Below, piece after piece: positions 52,596 through 61,194 of a stretch of 64,000 nucleotides of DNA. Every line of letters starts with the position of its first letter. The stretch's first letter is position 1. Source of the stretch: Microbulbifer sp. ALW1. GTDB taxonomy: Bacteria > Pseudomonadota > Gammaproteobacteria > Pseudomonadales > Cellvibrionaceae. The notes beneath the pieces are model-generated. The model searched no databases. It had not been told where the DNA came from and saw only the letters and a program-made list of their open reading frames with translations. The stretch spans positions 1,210,501-1,274,500 of the forward strand of contig NZ_CP047569.1 of NCBI RefSeq assembly GCF_009903625.1, in the 5' to 3' direction. The position numbers and the translations under genes were made by a program.

Positions 52596-53930
52596 ATGAA
52601 TATTTCCAAAGCAGAATATGCCCGTCGCCGGCAACGCCTTGTCGATGGGCTGCCACCAAACAGCCTCGCCATAGTGCCGGCGGCGCGTGAGCAATTGCGC
52701 TCGCGGGATACCTATTTTCCTTTTCGCCAAGACAGTGACTTTCTGTATCTCAGTGGCTTTGATGAGCCCGAGTCTCTGCTGGTACTGATCCCCGGGCGCG
52801 ACCAGGGGCAGGCGCTGCTGTTCTGTCGCGAGCGGGATGAGGAAAAAGAAATGTGGGATGGCCCTCGCCTGGGGCCGGAGCGGGCGGCGGAATACTGCGG
52901 GCTCTGCGATGCGTTCCCGATCGGTGATCTCGACGATATCTTGCCGGGATTGCTGGAAGGGCGGGACCTGATTTGTTACACCATGGGGCGCTTTCCCCAA
53001 CTGGATCGTCGCCTGCAGTCCTATCTCAAATCCATCGACAGCGCGCCGGCGAGCAGTGGCGCGCCGGAAATGGTCAGCCTGGACCCTCTGCTACACGATT
53101 TGCGCCTGTATAAAAGTGCGGCGGAAATCCGCCTGATGGCGCGCGCGGCCGAGATCAGTGCCGAAGGGCACCGCCGCGCCATGTCGCGCTGCAAGCCCGG
53201 GTTGTCGGAATATCACCTGGAAGCAGAATTACTGCACGCCTTTACCGCCGCGGGCGCGCGCGAGCCAGCCTATACCAGTATCGTCGGTGGCGGTCGCAAT
53301 GCTCTGGTGATGCACTATTGCGCCAACAATGCACCGCTCAAAAACGGCGACCTGGTATTGATTGATGCCGGCTGTGAATACCGCGGGTACGCGGCGGATA
53401 TCACTCGCACTTTTCCCGTCAACGGCCGCTTTAGTGGCCCGCAAAAAGCTGTGTACGAAATCGTGCTGGCGAGCCAGCAGGCGGCGATCGAACAGATCGT
53501 GGCCGGGAACGACTGGGACCAGCCCCACCGCGCCAGTGTGGAAGTGATTGTGCGCGGGCTCAAGGACCTCGGACTGCTGAAGGGCGATACACACGGGTTG
53601 ATCGAGTCCGGCGCCTACCGCCGCTTTTATATGCATCGCGTTGGGCACTGGCTGGGGATGGATGTGCACGATGTGGGCGATTACAAAGTCCATGGCCAGT
53701 GGCGACAACTGGAAACGGGGATGACCATGACGGTTGAGCCCGGAATATATATCGCTGCGGACGACGATGCGGTGCCGGAAAAATTTCGCGGTATCGGCAT
53801 CCGTATCGAAGACGATGTGGCACTGATGAAAGATGGCGCTCAGGTTTTGTCTGCGGCGGCGCCCAAAAGTGTCGCGGATATCGAGCACCTGATGAGTACC
53901 GGAGATCTGGTGCAGGAGACACTGCTGTGA
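52596..53930 (+). CDS. pepP: Xaa-Pro aminopeptidase
   Basis: A 444-residue manganese peptidase that removes N-terminal residues preceding proline. Metal ligands are visible in LIDAGCEYRGYAADITRTFP (two Asp), HRVGHWLGMDVHD, TVEPGIYI and GIGIRIEDD. The N-terminal domain begins SKAEYARRRQRLVDGLPPNS. Length matches E. coli PepP. It overlaps ubiH by 4 bp (GTGA). Confidence 0.95.
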   Translation: MNISKAEYARRRQRLVDGLPPNSLAIVPAAREQLRSRDTYFPFRQDSDFLYLSGFDEPESLLVLIPGRDQGQALLFCRERDEEKEMWDGPRLGPERAAEYCGLCDAFPIGDLDDILPGLLEGRDLICYTMGRFPQLDRRLQSYLKSIDSAPASSGAPEMVSLDPLLHDLRLYKSAAEIRLMARAAEISAEGHRRAMSRCKPGLSEYHLEAELLHAFTAAGAREPAYTSIVGGGRNALVMHYCANNAPLKNGDLVLIDAGCEYRGYAADITRTFPVNGRFSGPQKAVYEIVLASQQAAIEQIVAGNDWDQPHRASVEVIVRGLKDLGLLKGDTHGLIESGAYRRFYMHRVGHWLGMDVHDVGDYKVHGQWRQLETGMTMTVEPGIYIAADDDAVPEKFRGIGIRIEDDVALMKDGAQVLSAAAPKSVADIEHLMSTGDLVQETLL

Positions 53931-55210
53931 ACGAGTCCACCGAAGTTATCAACGCTTCCGATCCGCCGGAAACCGATGTGGCGATTGTCGGTGGCGGTAT
54001 GGCGGGCGCCTGTCTCGCGCTGATGTTGTCACAGCAGTGCCCTGAAATAACGGTTTCCCTGCTGGAACGCCAGCCGCTGCCAGACAGTAATGCCAGCCTG
54101 ACGCTGCCGAGTTTTGATACCCGTGCAACAGCCATTGCCGCCGGCAGCCTGCAACTGTTTGCCCAGCTCGGTTTGTGGCCGCAATTGCGGGAGTACGCCG
54201 CGCCCATTCGCAAAGTGCAGGTCAGCGACCGCGGCCACAGCCTCGGTGCCACCCTGGATGCAAAGGTGGAGGCTGCGGCAAGTTTTGACGGCATGCTCGG
54301 CGCGGTGATTGAAAATGCCGCCCTGGGACCTCTGCTGTACCGGGCGCTGACAGAAACCGACGTGCAAGTACTGGCACCGGCGGAAGTGACCGGAGTGCAG
54401 ATGTTGCCGGAAGGTGCGCGATTGAGCTGGCACAGCGGTGATAAGCCACAGCAATTACAGGCGGGCTTATTGGTCGTGGCCGACGGTGTTGGCTCGCCGC
54501 TGTGTCGCCAGCTGGGGATTGCCTCCTCGGAAGTGGATTATCACCAGCAGGCACTGGTGACTACCGTGGGCCTACAGCGCGACCACGGCGGCGTGGCCTT
54601 CGAACGCTTCACCGACAGCGGCCCCATGGCACTTCTGCCACTGCCACACCGGGATGGCACCCACCGGGCGGCGCTGGTATGGACCTGTGAAAATAGCGAC
54701 AGGGACGCACTGGCGGCCCTGTCGGAGGCCGAGTTCGTGCAACACCTGCAGCGGGCTTTTGGCTGGCGTGCGGGGCGCATCCTGCGCGCCGGCAAGCTGC
54801 AGAGCTATCCGCTGAAGCTGTCGCTGGCGCGGGAACAGGTGCGTAGGGGCGTGGCGCTGGTGGGCAACTGTGCGCATTTCCTGCACCCGGTGGCAGGCCA
54901 GGGGTTCAATCTCACCCTGCGGGACTGCGATGGCCTGGTGCGGGCGATTGCCACCGGTCGGACACTGGCGGATCAGGGCACCGGTTGCGGGCAATTCCGC
55001 CCCGGCGAGCTAGACTTACTTCAGGCTTACTGGCGCGAACGTCAACATGATCAGCAGCTGACCATCGGTTTCAGTGACCGCATCCCCCCCCTGTTTGCCT
55101 CCCGCAACCTGTTGATCAGCGGGTTGCGGCAGGCCGGATTGCTGGGGCTGTCGCTGTTTCCCCCCCTGCGCGCAGGCTTTGCCCGCCAGGCCGCTGGTTT
55201 GGCGCTCTGA
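53927..55210 (+). CDS. ubiH: 2-octaprenyl-6-methoxyphenol hydroxylase, UbiH
   Basis: A 427-residue FAD-dependent monooxygenase of ubiquinone synthesis. VAIVGGGMAGACLALMLSQQ is the dinucleotide fold, VVADGVGSPL a DG motif, and VALVGNCAHFLHPVAGQGFN the FAD-ribityl motif. The start codon is GTG, overlapping the pepP stop. Position between pepP and a second UbiH-family gene supports the ubiH name, although the two paralogues are hard to separate by eye. Confidence 0.9.
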   Translation: MNESTEVINASDPPETDVAIVGGGMAGACLALMLSQQCPEITVSLLERQPLPDSNASLTLPSFDTRATAIAAGSLQLFAQLGLWPQLREYAAPIRKVQVSDRGHSLGATLDAKVEAAASFDGMLGAVIENAALGPLLYRALTETDVQVLAPAEVTGVQMLPEGARLSWHSGDKPQQLQAGLLVVADGVGSPLCRQLGIASSEVDYHQQALVTTVGLQRDHGGVAFERFTDSGPMALLPLPHRDGTHRAALVWTCENSDRDALAALSEAEFVQHLQRAFGWRAGRILRAGKLQSYPLKLSLAREQVRRGVALVGNCAHFLHPVAGQGFNLTLRDCDGLVRAIATGRTLADQGTGCGQFRPGELDLLQAYWRERQHDQQLTIGFSDRIPPLFASRNLLISGLRQAGLLGLSLFPPLRAGFARQAAGLAL

Positions 55211-55269
55211 TCCACCCTATAAGTATCTGATTCGGTCAACACGCAATTCAGCGCGGAGAACAACTGCCT

Positions 55270-56505
55270 ATGAACAGACAGCGAATGGACGTCACCATCG
55301 TCGGCGGCGGCATGGTGGGTATGGCGCAGGCGGCACTGCTGGCCGTGCGCCACCCGCAGCTGCGGATTTCGCTGCTGGAGGCCTCTTCGATCGAACCGCC
55401 GGTAGACCCCGAGCACTACGACGCTCGCGTGGTCGCGCTGACGGAATCCTCCCGGGCACTGCTGGAAGAGGTGGGGGCCTGGCAGCAGATAGCCGGCCAG
55501 CGCGAGTGCCCCTATACGCAGATGCGGGTGTGGGATGCTGAGGGTACCGGTTCCGTGTGGTTTGACTGTCGCGACGTCAAGTTGCCGAACCTGGGACACA
55601 TTGTGGAAAACAATGTGATCCTGGCGGCACTGCGCGCGCGTATCAATGCATTGAGCAATGTGGACCTGGTGACCGGGTTCAAGCTGGAAAGCTGGTGGCG
55701 GGACTGCGGTCTCTGGCACCTGCAATCCCGCAGCCCGGACCGCGATGCCGTAGAGGGGCTGGACAACCAGTCTCCGGTACTCACCACGCGCCTGTTGATC
55801 GGCGCCGACGGCGCCCGCTCACGGGTGCGGGATTTGTTGCGCATTCGCACCCGGGATGTGGAGTATCAACAGACCGCGCTGGTGTGTATCGCCAAGTGCG
55901 AGCAGTCGCACCAATTTACCGCTTGGCAGCGATTCCTGGATACCGGCCCCTTGGCATTCCTGCCACTCTCGGGGCTGGGCGATGATCGCCACTGTGCGGT
56001 GGTCTGGTCCGCCGACGATGTCCTTGCCCGCGAACTGGTGATGCTGGATGACAAGGCGTTTGCCCTGAATCTGGAAAAGGCGTTTGAAAGCCGCCTCGGC
56101 GGAATCGAGTCCGTCAGTGAGCGTTTTTCTTTTGCGCTGCGCGCGCGCCATGCGGAAGCTTATTTCGGTCCGGGTGCGGTGCTGATTGGTGATGCCGCCC
56201 ACAGCATTCACCCCCTGGCTGGTCAGGGCGTGAACCTGGGGTTGATGGATGTGCTGGTATTGAGTGAGGAGATCGGCCGCGCCCTGAAACGGGAAATTTC
56301 GCCGGCGCACACTTCAGTGCTGTCTCGCTACCAGCGCCGTCGCCGCGGTGAAAACGCGGCCACGCTCAAGGCCATGAGCACGTTCAAATCCCTGTTCGGT
56401 GCCGGTGATCTGCACTGGCGCTGGTTGCGCAATACCGGGCTGAGCATGGTGGATGCCAGCCCACTATTGAAGAAACGCATCATCATGCGCGCCATGTCGG
56501 TGTAA
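55270..56505 (+). CDS. ubiI: UbiH/UbiI-family FAD monooxygenase
   Basis: A 411-residue enzyme of the same family (VTIVGGGMVGMAQAALL; LIGADGARSRVRDLLRIRTR; VLIGDAAHSIHPLAGQGVNL). In E. coli ubiI (visC) follows ubiH and hydroxylates C5 of the ubiquinone ring, which supports the name. It lies 59 bp after ubiH. A terminator follows, so the operon ends here, whereas E. coli has the gcv operon next. Confidence 0.88.
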   Translation: MNRQRMDVTIVGGGMVGMAQAALLAVRHPQLRISLLEASSIEPPVDPEHYDARVVALTESSRALLEEVGAWQQIAGQRECPYTQMRVWDAEGTGSVWFDCRDVKLPNLGHIVENNVILAALRARINALSNVDLVTGFKLESWWRDCGLWHLQSRSPDRDAVEGLDNQSPVLTTRLLIGADGARSRVRDLLRIRTRDVEYQQTALVCIAKCEQSHQFTAWQRFLDTGPLAFLPLSGLGDDRHCAVVWSADDVLARELVMLDDKAFALNLEKAFESRLGGIESVSERFSFALRARHAEAYFGPGAVLIGDAAHSIHPLAGQGVNLGLMDVLVLSEEIGRALKREISPAHTSVLSRYQRRRRGENAATLKAMSTFKSLFGAGDLHWRWLRNTGLSMVDASPLLKKRIIMRAMSV

Positions 56506-56544
56506 GGCTTGCAGGCCCTGGAGATCCAGCGGTCGCGGTGTTCG

Positions 56545-56576
56545 ATAAAAAACGCGGCGCTGGGCCGCGTTTTTTA
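56545..56576. terminator. Bidirectional intrinsic terminator after ubiI
   Basis: ACGCGGC-GCTGG-GCCGCGT lies between an A-run and a run of six T residues. It ends the ygfB-pepP-ubiH-ubiI transcript. Confidence 0.85.
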
Positions 56577-56594
56577 TTGGCCTGCTGTGCGCCG

Positions 56595-56663
56595 TGCGAG
56601 GGGTGAGGCGCGAGGAACGAGGTGCAAGGAGTAAGGTGTGAGGCTGGTGTGTGAGGAGCTAGG
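56595..56663. repeat. Degenerate 7-bp tandem array
   Basis: About nine units of the form NNN-R-AGG run head-to-tail: TGCGAGG, GGTGAGG, CGCGAGG, AACGAGG, TGCAAGG, AGTAAGG, TGTGAGG, one imperfect stretch, then AGCTAGG. It lies between the ubiI terminator and the rhomboid gene. No coding frame crosses it convincingly. Confidence 0.8.
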
Positions 56664-56754
56664 CGCAAAAATGGCGGCATTCAGAATCTCCCGACAAAAT
56701 TTGTTAGAGTCCCGCGGTCTGTTTTTTCTGCCCCGAGAGTAAAAGGATCGGCAC

Positions 56755-57840
56755 TTGAGTAACTGGATCACCGTGTGCGACTTCCCCCTGCAGCAAGACC
56801 TTTCTGCAGTGGCGGATTTTATTCGCCGCCACCAACTGCCTCTGCGCATCACCGAAGAGAACAATCACCAGCGGGTTGCCTGCCTGGCACCGCAGCTCGT
56901 GGATCCCATGAAGCAGTTGCTGGAGCGCTGGCAGTCTGGTGAGCTGGATCTCGCGCAGGTCAAGGTGCACGTCTACGACGAAAACGAAAGCGAATCCGCA
57001 TCGGCCGGACAAGCGCAGGTTGATGAACCGCAGAATAAAATTTTGCCGGAGTCGGTGGACGCGAATGCCAAGCCAGGCGCAGAGCCCCGAAAGAAAACGG
57101 CAGTGTATTCGGTCATTCCCGACTGGCCTCTGTTGCAGACCCCGGTCAGTTTGCTGTTGATTGCCTTGTGCTTTATCGGCTGGTTTCTGCTGCGCCAGGG
57201 CTGGTTCGAACCCCTGGTGATCTTTCCGCAGCAAACCGGCGATTTTGGTCCCTCGGTTTCCTCCCTGTCCCGGCATCTGGCGCACGGGGAATACTGGCGC
57301 CTGTGGACGCCGGCCATTGTGCATTTTTCCCTGCCGCACGCACTGTTTAACAGCCTTGGTATCTGGATTGTCGGGCGCTCGCTGGAGGCCCGTGCCGGTT
57401 CGCTGTGGTTTGCCCTGCTGGTACTGATCAGCGCACCGGTTGCCAATCTGGCGCAGTATTTCTGGGCGCCACAGAACCTGTTTGGTGGTATGTCCGGCGT
57501 GGTATATGCGCTGATTGGCGTCGCCTTTGTTATCCAGCGCTGGCAGCCTCAGTGGCGGGATCTGCCCTCGTCTCTGGTGTGGCTTGCGGTCGTGTGGTTG
57601 CTGGTGTGTATGAGTGGCCTGGTGGATTACTTTATTGCTGGCGGTATAGCCAATGCCGCACATCTGGGCGGTTTTGCCGCAGGGCTGATTCTGGGGCTGT
57701 TCTTCTGTATAGCGGGCGGAGCCCGGCACTATTTTGGGGGCGGAGTCGGAGTCGGAGTCGGAGTCGGGGGCGGGGGAGAGCCGGGTAATAGCAGCTCGAC
57801 GGATGCCCCCCCTTCGGCCAACGCGCGCAAAAGATTCTGA
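56755..57840 (+). CDS. glpG: Rhomboid intramembrane serine protease (GlpG)
   Basis: A 361-residue protease that cleaves membrane proteins in the bilayer. An N-terminal cytosolic GlpG domain (1-75) is followed by a charged linker and six TM helices. The catalytic serine is S247 (GGMSG), the base H303 (NAAHLGG), with H195 and N199 in HALFN. The start is TTG after AAGGATC. The tail contains a repeated G-V segment (328-340) encoded by a GGAGTC array. It precedes the CNNM gene by 6 bp. Confidence 0.92.
   Translation: MSNWITVCDFPLQQDLSAVADFIRRHQLPLRITEENNHQRVACLAPQLVDPMKQLLERWQSGELDLAQVKVHVYDENESESASAGQAQVDEPQNKILPESVDANAKPGAEPRKKTAVYSVIPDWPLLQTPVSLLLIALCFIGWFLLRQGWFEPLVIFPQQTGDFGPSVSSLSRHLAHGEYWRLWTPAIVHFSLPHALFNSLGIWIVGRSLEARAGSLWFALLVLISAPVANLAQYFWAPQNLFGGMSGVVYALIGVAFVIQRWQPQWRDLPSSLVWLAVVWLLVCMSGLVDYFIAGGIANAAHLGGFAAGLILGLFFCIAGGARHYFGGGVGVGVGVGGGGEPGNSSSTDAPPSANARKRF
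57742..57765 (+). repeat. GGAGTC hexanucleotide tandem repeat in glpG
   Basis: Four copies of GGAGTC stand in the 3' part of the rhomboid gene and encode Gly-Val pairs. Changes in copy number would keep the frame and alter tail length. A G-rich run follows. Confidence 0.9.
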
Positions 57841-57846
57841 TTACCC

Positions 57847-59109
57847 ATGTTGCTACTGATTGTTTATGTTCTGGTTGCCCTTGGGTTTTCATTCCTGTGT
57901 TCGGTCGCCGAGTCTGTGCTGCTCAGTGTGACCCGCCCCTACATCAGTTTGCTGGAGCGGGAAGGGCATAAATCCGGTGGCCTGTTGCGGCAACTCAAGG
58001 ATGACATCAATGCGCCGCTGGCAGCCATTCTTACCCTCAATACGGTTGCGCACACCGTGGGCGCCGCCGGTGCCGGGGCGCAGGCCGCGGCTGTCTTTGG
58101 CAGTCATTATCTGGGGATTGCCTCGGCGATACTGACGCTGTTGATTCTGGTCTTTTCTGAAATCATTCCCAAAACTCTTGGCGCGGTTTACTGGCGTCAG
58201 CTGGCCCCGGCAACCGCCTATGCTCTGCGCTATCTGGTGATTTTGCTGAAGCCATTTGTTTGGCTGTCGGAGTGGCTGACCAAGGGCATGGCCCGCGGGC
58301 CCACCATGACCGGGTTCAGTCGCGAAGAGTTTGCGGTGATGGCGGAACTGGGGGAAGCCGAGGGGCAACTGGAACGGCACGAGTCCAGTATTCTGCACAA
58401 CCTGTTTTATACCTTGCGGGATCACACGGTGCGGGAAGTGATGACGCCGCGCACCGTGGTGTTCTCGCTGTCCCAGGATATGTCCATCGCCGATGCCTAT
58501 GAGTATGTGGACAAGAGCCGCTTTTCTCGCATCCCGGTGTACGAGCAGGATGATCCGGATTATGTGGTCGGCTTTGTGCTAAAGCAGGATCTGTTGTCGG
58601 CCTATGCGCGCGGTGACGCCGGCGGTGATTTAAAGCAGCGGCAGCTGCGGGAATTGCGCAGGGACCTGTTGATGCTGCCGGAGACGGCGGCCATCTACCA
58701 GGCTTTCCACAAAATGCTGTCGCGCCGGGTGCAGATCAGCGCGGTAGTGGATGAATACGGCAGCCTGGAGGGGCTGGTAACCCTGGAGGATATTCTCGAA
58801 ACGCTTCTGGGTGAGGAAATCGTCGACGAAGCCGATAAAACCCCGGATCGCCAGGAACTGGCCAAGCGCCTGTGGCGCTGGCGCTCCAAGCGCTACGGTC
58901 TGCGGGTGGATGAAACGGCGCAGGAGCAACAGGCAGAAACCGAGCCCCAGGAGCAGTTACAGGAAATTATCAGGGAAGACAGACCGGACAGTGAGTCGTC
59001 ATCGGTTGCGGGTGAGGACGGTAATCCTGAAAAAAAATCCGCGGGGGCCGAGCCGTTCGACAAAGGGCCACAGGAGAAAACGAAACCGGATGACCGCGGG
59101 GAAAATTAG
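57847..59109 (+). CDS. CNNM/HlyC-CorC family membrane protein
   Basis: A 420-residue protein. The first 180 residues are a DUF21/CNNM transmembrane domain (SFLCSVAESVLLSVTRPYIS, EIIPKTLGAVYW). CBS domains occupy about 200-320 (VREVMTPRTVVFSLSQDMSI, SAVVDEYGSLEGLVTLEDIL). The tail is acidic and proline-rich instead of a CorC_HlyC domain. Relatives are magnesium or cobalt efflux proteins. It follows glpG closely, so they form a probable operon. Confidence 0.88.
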   Translation: MLLLIVYVLVALGFSFLCSVAESVLLSVTRPYISLLEREGHKSGGLLRQLKDDINAPLAAILTLNTVAHTVGAAGAGAQAAAVFGSHYLGIASAILTLLILVFSEIIPKTLGAVYWRQLAPATAYALRYLVILLKPFVWLSEWLTKGMARGPTMTGFSREEFAVMAELGEAEGQLERHESSILHNLFYTLRDHTVREVMTPRTVVFSLSQDMSIADAYEYVDKSRFSRIPVYEQDDPDYVVGFVLKQDLLSAYARGDAGGDLKQRQLRELRRDLLMLPETAAIYQAFHKMLSRRVQISAVVDEYGSLEGLVTLEDILETLLGEEIVDEADKTPDRQELAKRLWRWRSKRYGLRVDETAQEQQAETEPQEQLQEIIREDRPDSESSSVAGEDGNPEKKSAGAEPFDKGPQEKTKPDDRGEN

Positions 59110-59299
59110 AACCCCGTCAGTATTTTGCGGTCCCAATGAGTGCTATCGAACTCTTGTGGCGGTTTTGTTTACTGATCTTGTGAACGAATTTTTTCAACGG
59201 TTCACCGCAAGGCCCTTGAAAAATACCTGTCGCGGACGGATAACTAAGTTGTCGGCGGCGGGTTCACTCCTCGCGACAAAGACATAATTCGAAAAGCCA

Positions 59300-59602
59300 G
59301 TGAGTCATAACGTGCGTCTTGGAATCCTACTGATACTGCTGCAGTCCATGCTGCTCTGCGCCGAAGGTCGCGCGGAGTCGCAGTCGGTACAGCTGGATTC
59401 CGTCGACAAAGTGATTGGCACACTGCTGCTGGATGGCGACGAGCAACAGCCGGATCAGCCGGACGTTGCTGCTGTTCTTCCTGTTGCTCAGCGGCAAGTC
59501 CTTGAGGCTGCCACTGTTGCTCCCGAGTCAGCCAGTGTTTCCCCTCTCTCTTCTGCAGCCCGTGCGGCCCATACCATTCGCGGGCCGCCAGCCCGGCAAT
59601 AA
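59300..59602 (+). CDS. Small exported hypothetical protein
   Basis: A 100-residue frame with a signal peptide (VRLGILLILLQSMLLCAEG) and a low-complexity Gln/Ala/Val/Pro-rich mature part. The start is GTG with a weak ribosome-binding site. It may be a genuine secreted protein or a chance frame. It lies between the CNNM and CBS genes. Confidence 0.4.
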   Translation: MSHNVRLGILLILLQSMLLCAEGRAESQSVQLDSVDKVIGTLLLDGDEQQPDQPDVAAVLPVAQRQVLEAATVAPESASVSPLSSAARAAHTIRGPPARQ

Positions 59603-59725
59603 TTTTCTGAGTGTTATCGAATCAGGCTCCGGCAGTACCGCTTTGCTGCCGGGTCCCCCCAGAATAATCCGGTCGCAATGTCCAGGTTTACGGATTGCTG
59701 CGCCCGTAAAAAGAGAATTGTTGTC

Positions 59726-60292
59726 ATGAAAAAATTGGATCTGGTACCGCTGCAGGATGTGGACAAACTGGTTTTCCCGGAAGAGTTTCACGAGCTTACC
59801 CTGAGTTCTCCTGCGCTCAAGTTCGTTACCGATTTCAAAAAACACCACCCGGCAGTACTGACGGCATCGGTATCCGCGTTAGATGCGGCACAAGTGTTGC
59901 GCACCGGACACAGATCCTGGGTGCTGGTGATGGATCATCGCGGTGATTTCACTGGTCTCCTCACTGCAGAAGATGTGTCCTATCAGCGGGTAATGCAGTG
60001 TGTGGCGGCGGGACAGAATCGCGGAGAGCTGACGGTTGCCGACCTGATGCATAGGCGCAATCAATTGCAGTTGCTGAGCTATGCCCAGCTGCAGGGGACT
60101 TCGATTCGCGATGTGCTGGAAACCATGCGTCGCGCGGGGCAGCGCCACTGCCTGGTGGTGGATGTTGACCAGCACCACGTGCGTGGTGTGATCAGCGCCG
60201 AAGATGTGGCGGCGCGCCTGAATATGGACTTTGCTATCGATACCCCGGCGAGCTTTGCCGAAATGCTGACCGCAGTGGCCCCGGTGCATTGA
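59726..60292 (+). CDS. CBS-domain pair protein
   Basis: A 188-residue cytosolic protein consisting of two CBS motifs (SWVLVMDHRGDFTGLLTAED and HCLVVDVDQHHVRGVISAED) with an N-terminal extension. CBS pairs bind adenine nucleotides and act as sensors. AGAGAA precedes the ATG at 59726; an in-frame ATG at 59678 has no such site. Its partner protein is unknown; the CNNM transporter upstream has CBS domains too. Confidence 0.8.
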   Translation: MKKLDLVPLQDVDKLVFPEEFHELTLSSPALKFVTDFKKHHPAVLTASVSALDAAQVLRTGHRSWVLVMDHRGDFTGLLTAEDVSYQRVMQCVAAGQNRGELTVADLMHRRNQLQLLSYAQLQGTSIRDVLETMRRAGQRHCLVVDVDQHHVRGVISAEDVAARLNMDFAIDTPASFAEMLTAVAPVH

Positions 60293-60330
60293 CCGAAAAT
60301 GGGTTTTGATCGGGTGGGTCGACCCGGCTC

Positions 60331-61119
60331 CTAGCGGGCCGGATCGATCGTATCTCCAAGGCTGTTGTTCACCCGGAACCAGCCGGTAACGCTATAGCGC
60401 GGGCGGTGGCTGGTGAGTACTTCGTGAGGGAACTCCTCCGACAGGAAGATCACCATCTGCCCGAAGCGCGGCGCCACTTTTTCAATCACTTCTTCCCCGT
60501 CCGGGGTATAGATCTGCAGCTCGCCGCCATTCTGCGGCTGCCAATTGGGGGTCAGGTAGAGCACCGTACTGACTAGCCGGTTGGTGTTGCCCTTGAACGC
60601 ATCCAGATGCTTTTTGTAGTAGCTGCCGCGGTCGTAACGGGCGTAGTGGCACTCGTAATCGAACAGCCCCAGGAACAGTCTCCGGTTCAGCCCCAGGCGC
60701 AGGGATTCCGCCCAGCTCAGGTAGGCGGCCACGGCCGGGTTGGACTTGTCCAGCCAGAAAATTTCGTCGGTGCGCACAAACTGATTCAGCTGGTGCTCCT
60801 GCTCGCGGCCGATGCCCGCGGTCTGGAAGCGCGCGCGGTCGATGGAGCGAAAGTGTCGCAGCAGTGACCCCAGCAGGGTCGGCGGCAGGGGTGCCGGTAA
60901 TACGATATACCCGGTTTCACGCAGGGCGCTGGCAATACGGTCCAGCGGGTCGTCGCCATCGGGGCCGCGGCGCCAGGCGTTCTCCTCAAGGGATAAAACG
61001 GCGTTCAAATAGGTTGTTTCCGGAATGGGGCTGCGCGGGAAGGTGCTGGCCGAGAGGGAGGTCTGTGGCGGCGGCCGGCGCGGCGGTTGAACAGGTCGAT
61101 CTTTATACAACCAGTTCAA
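60331..61119 (-). CDS. 2OG-Fe(II) oxygenase (prolyl-4-hydroxylase-like)
   Basis: A protein of up to 262 residues with the double-stranded beta-helix Fe(II) facial triad: H171-L-D173 and distal H232 (FPHEVLTSH), followed by the 2-oxoglutarate arginine in RYSVTGWF. No ATG occurs in the N-terminal part. TTG codons at 61119 and 61008 are possible starts; 61008 has GGAAA about 10 nt upstream and would give 225 residues. The longest frame is reported. Substrate unknown. Confidence 0.75.
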   Translation of the reverse strand: MNWLYKDRPVQPPRRPPPQTSLSASTFPRSPIPETTYLNAVLSLEENAWRRGPDGDDPLDRIASALRETGYIVLPAPLPPTLLGSLLRHFRSIDRARFQTAGIGREQEHQLNQFVRTDEIFWLDKSNPAVAAYLSWAESLRLGLNRRLFLGLFDYECHYARYDRGSYYKKHLDAFKGNTNRLVSTVLYLTPNWQPQNGGELQIYTPDGEEVIEKVAPRFGQMVIFLSEEFPHEVLTSHRPRYSVTGWFRVNNSLGDTIDPAR

Positions 61120-61194
61120 CCGGCGTGCCAGAAAAATTCGCCGGATTTGAACGCTTAGGGTTATTTGTCCGGGCTATTTGTTTAGGGCTGTGCA

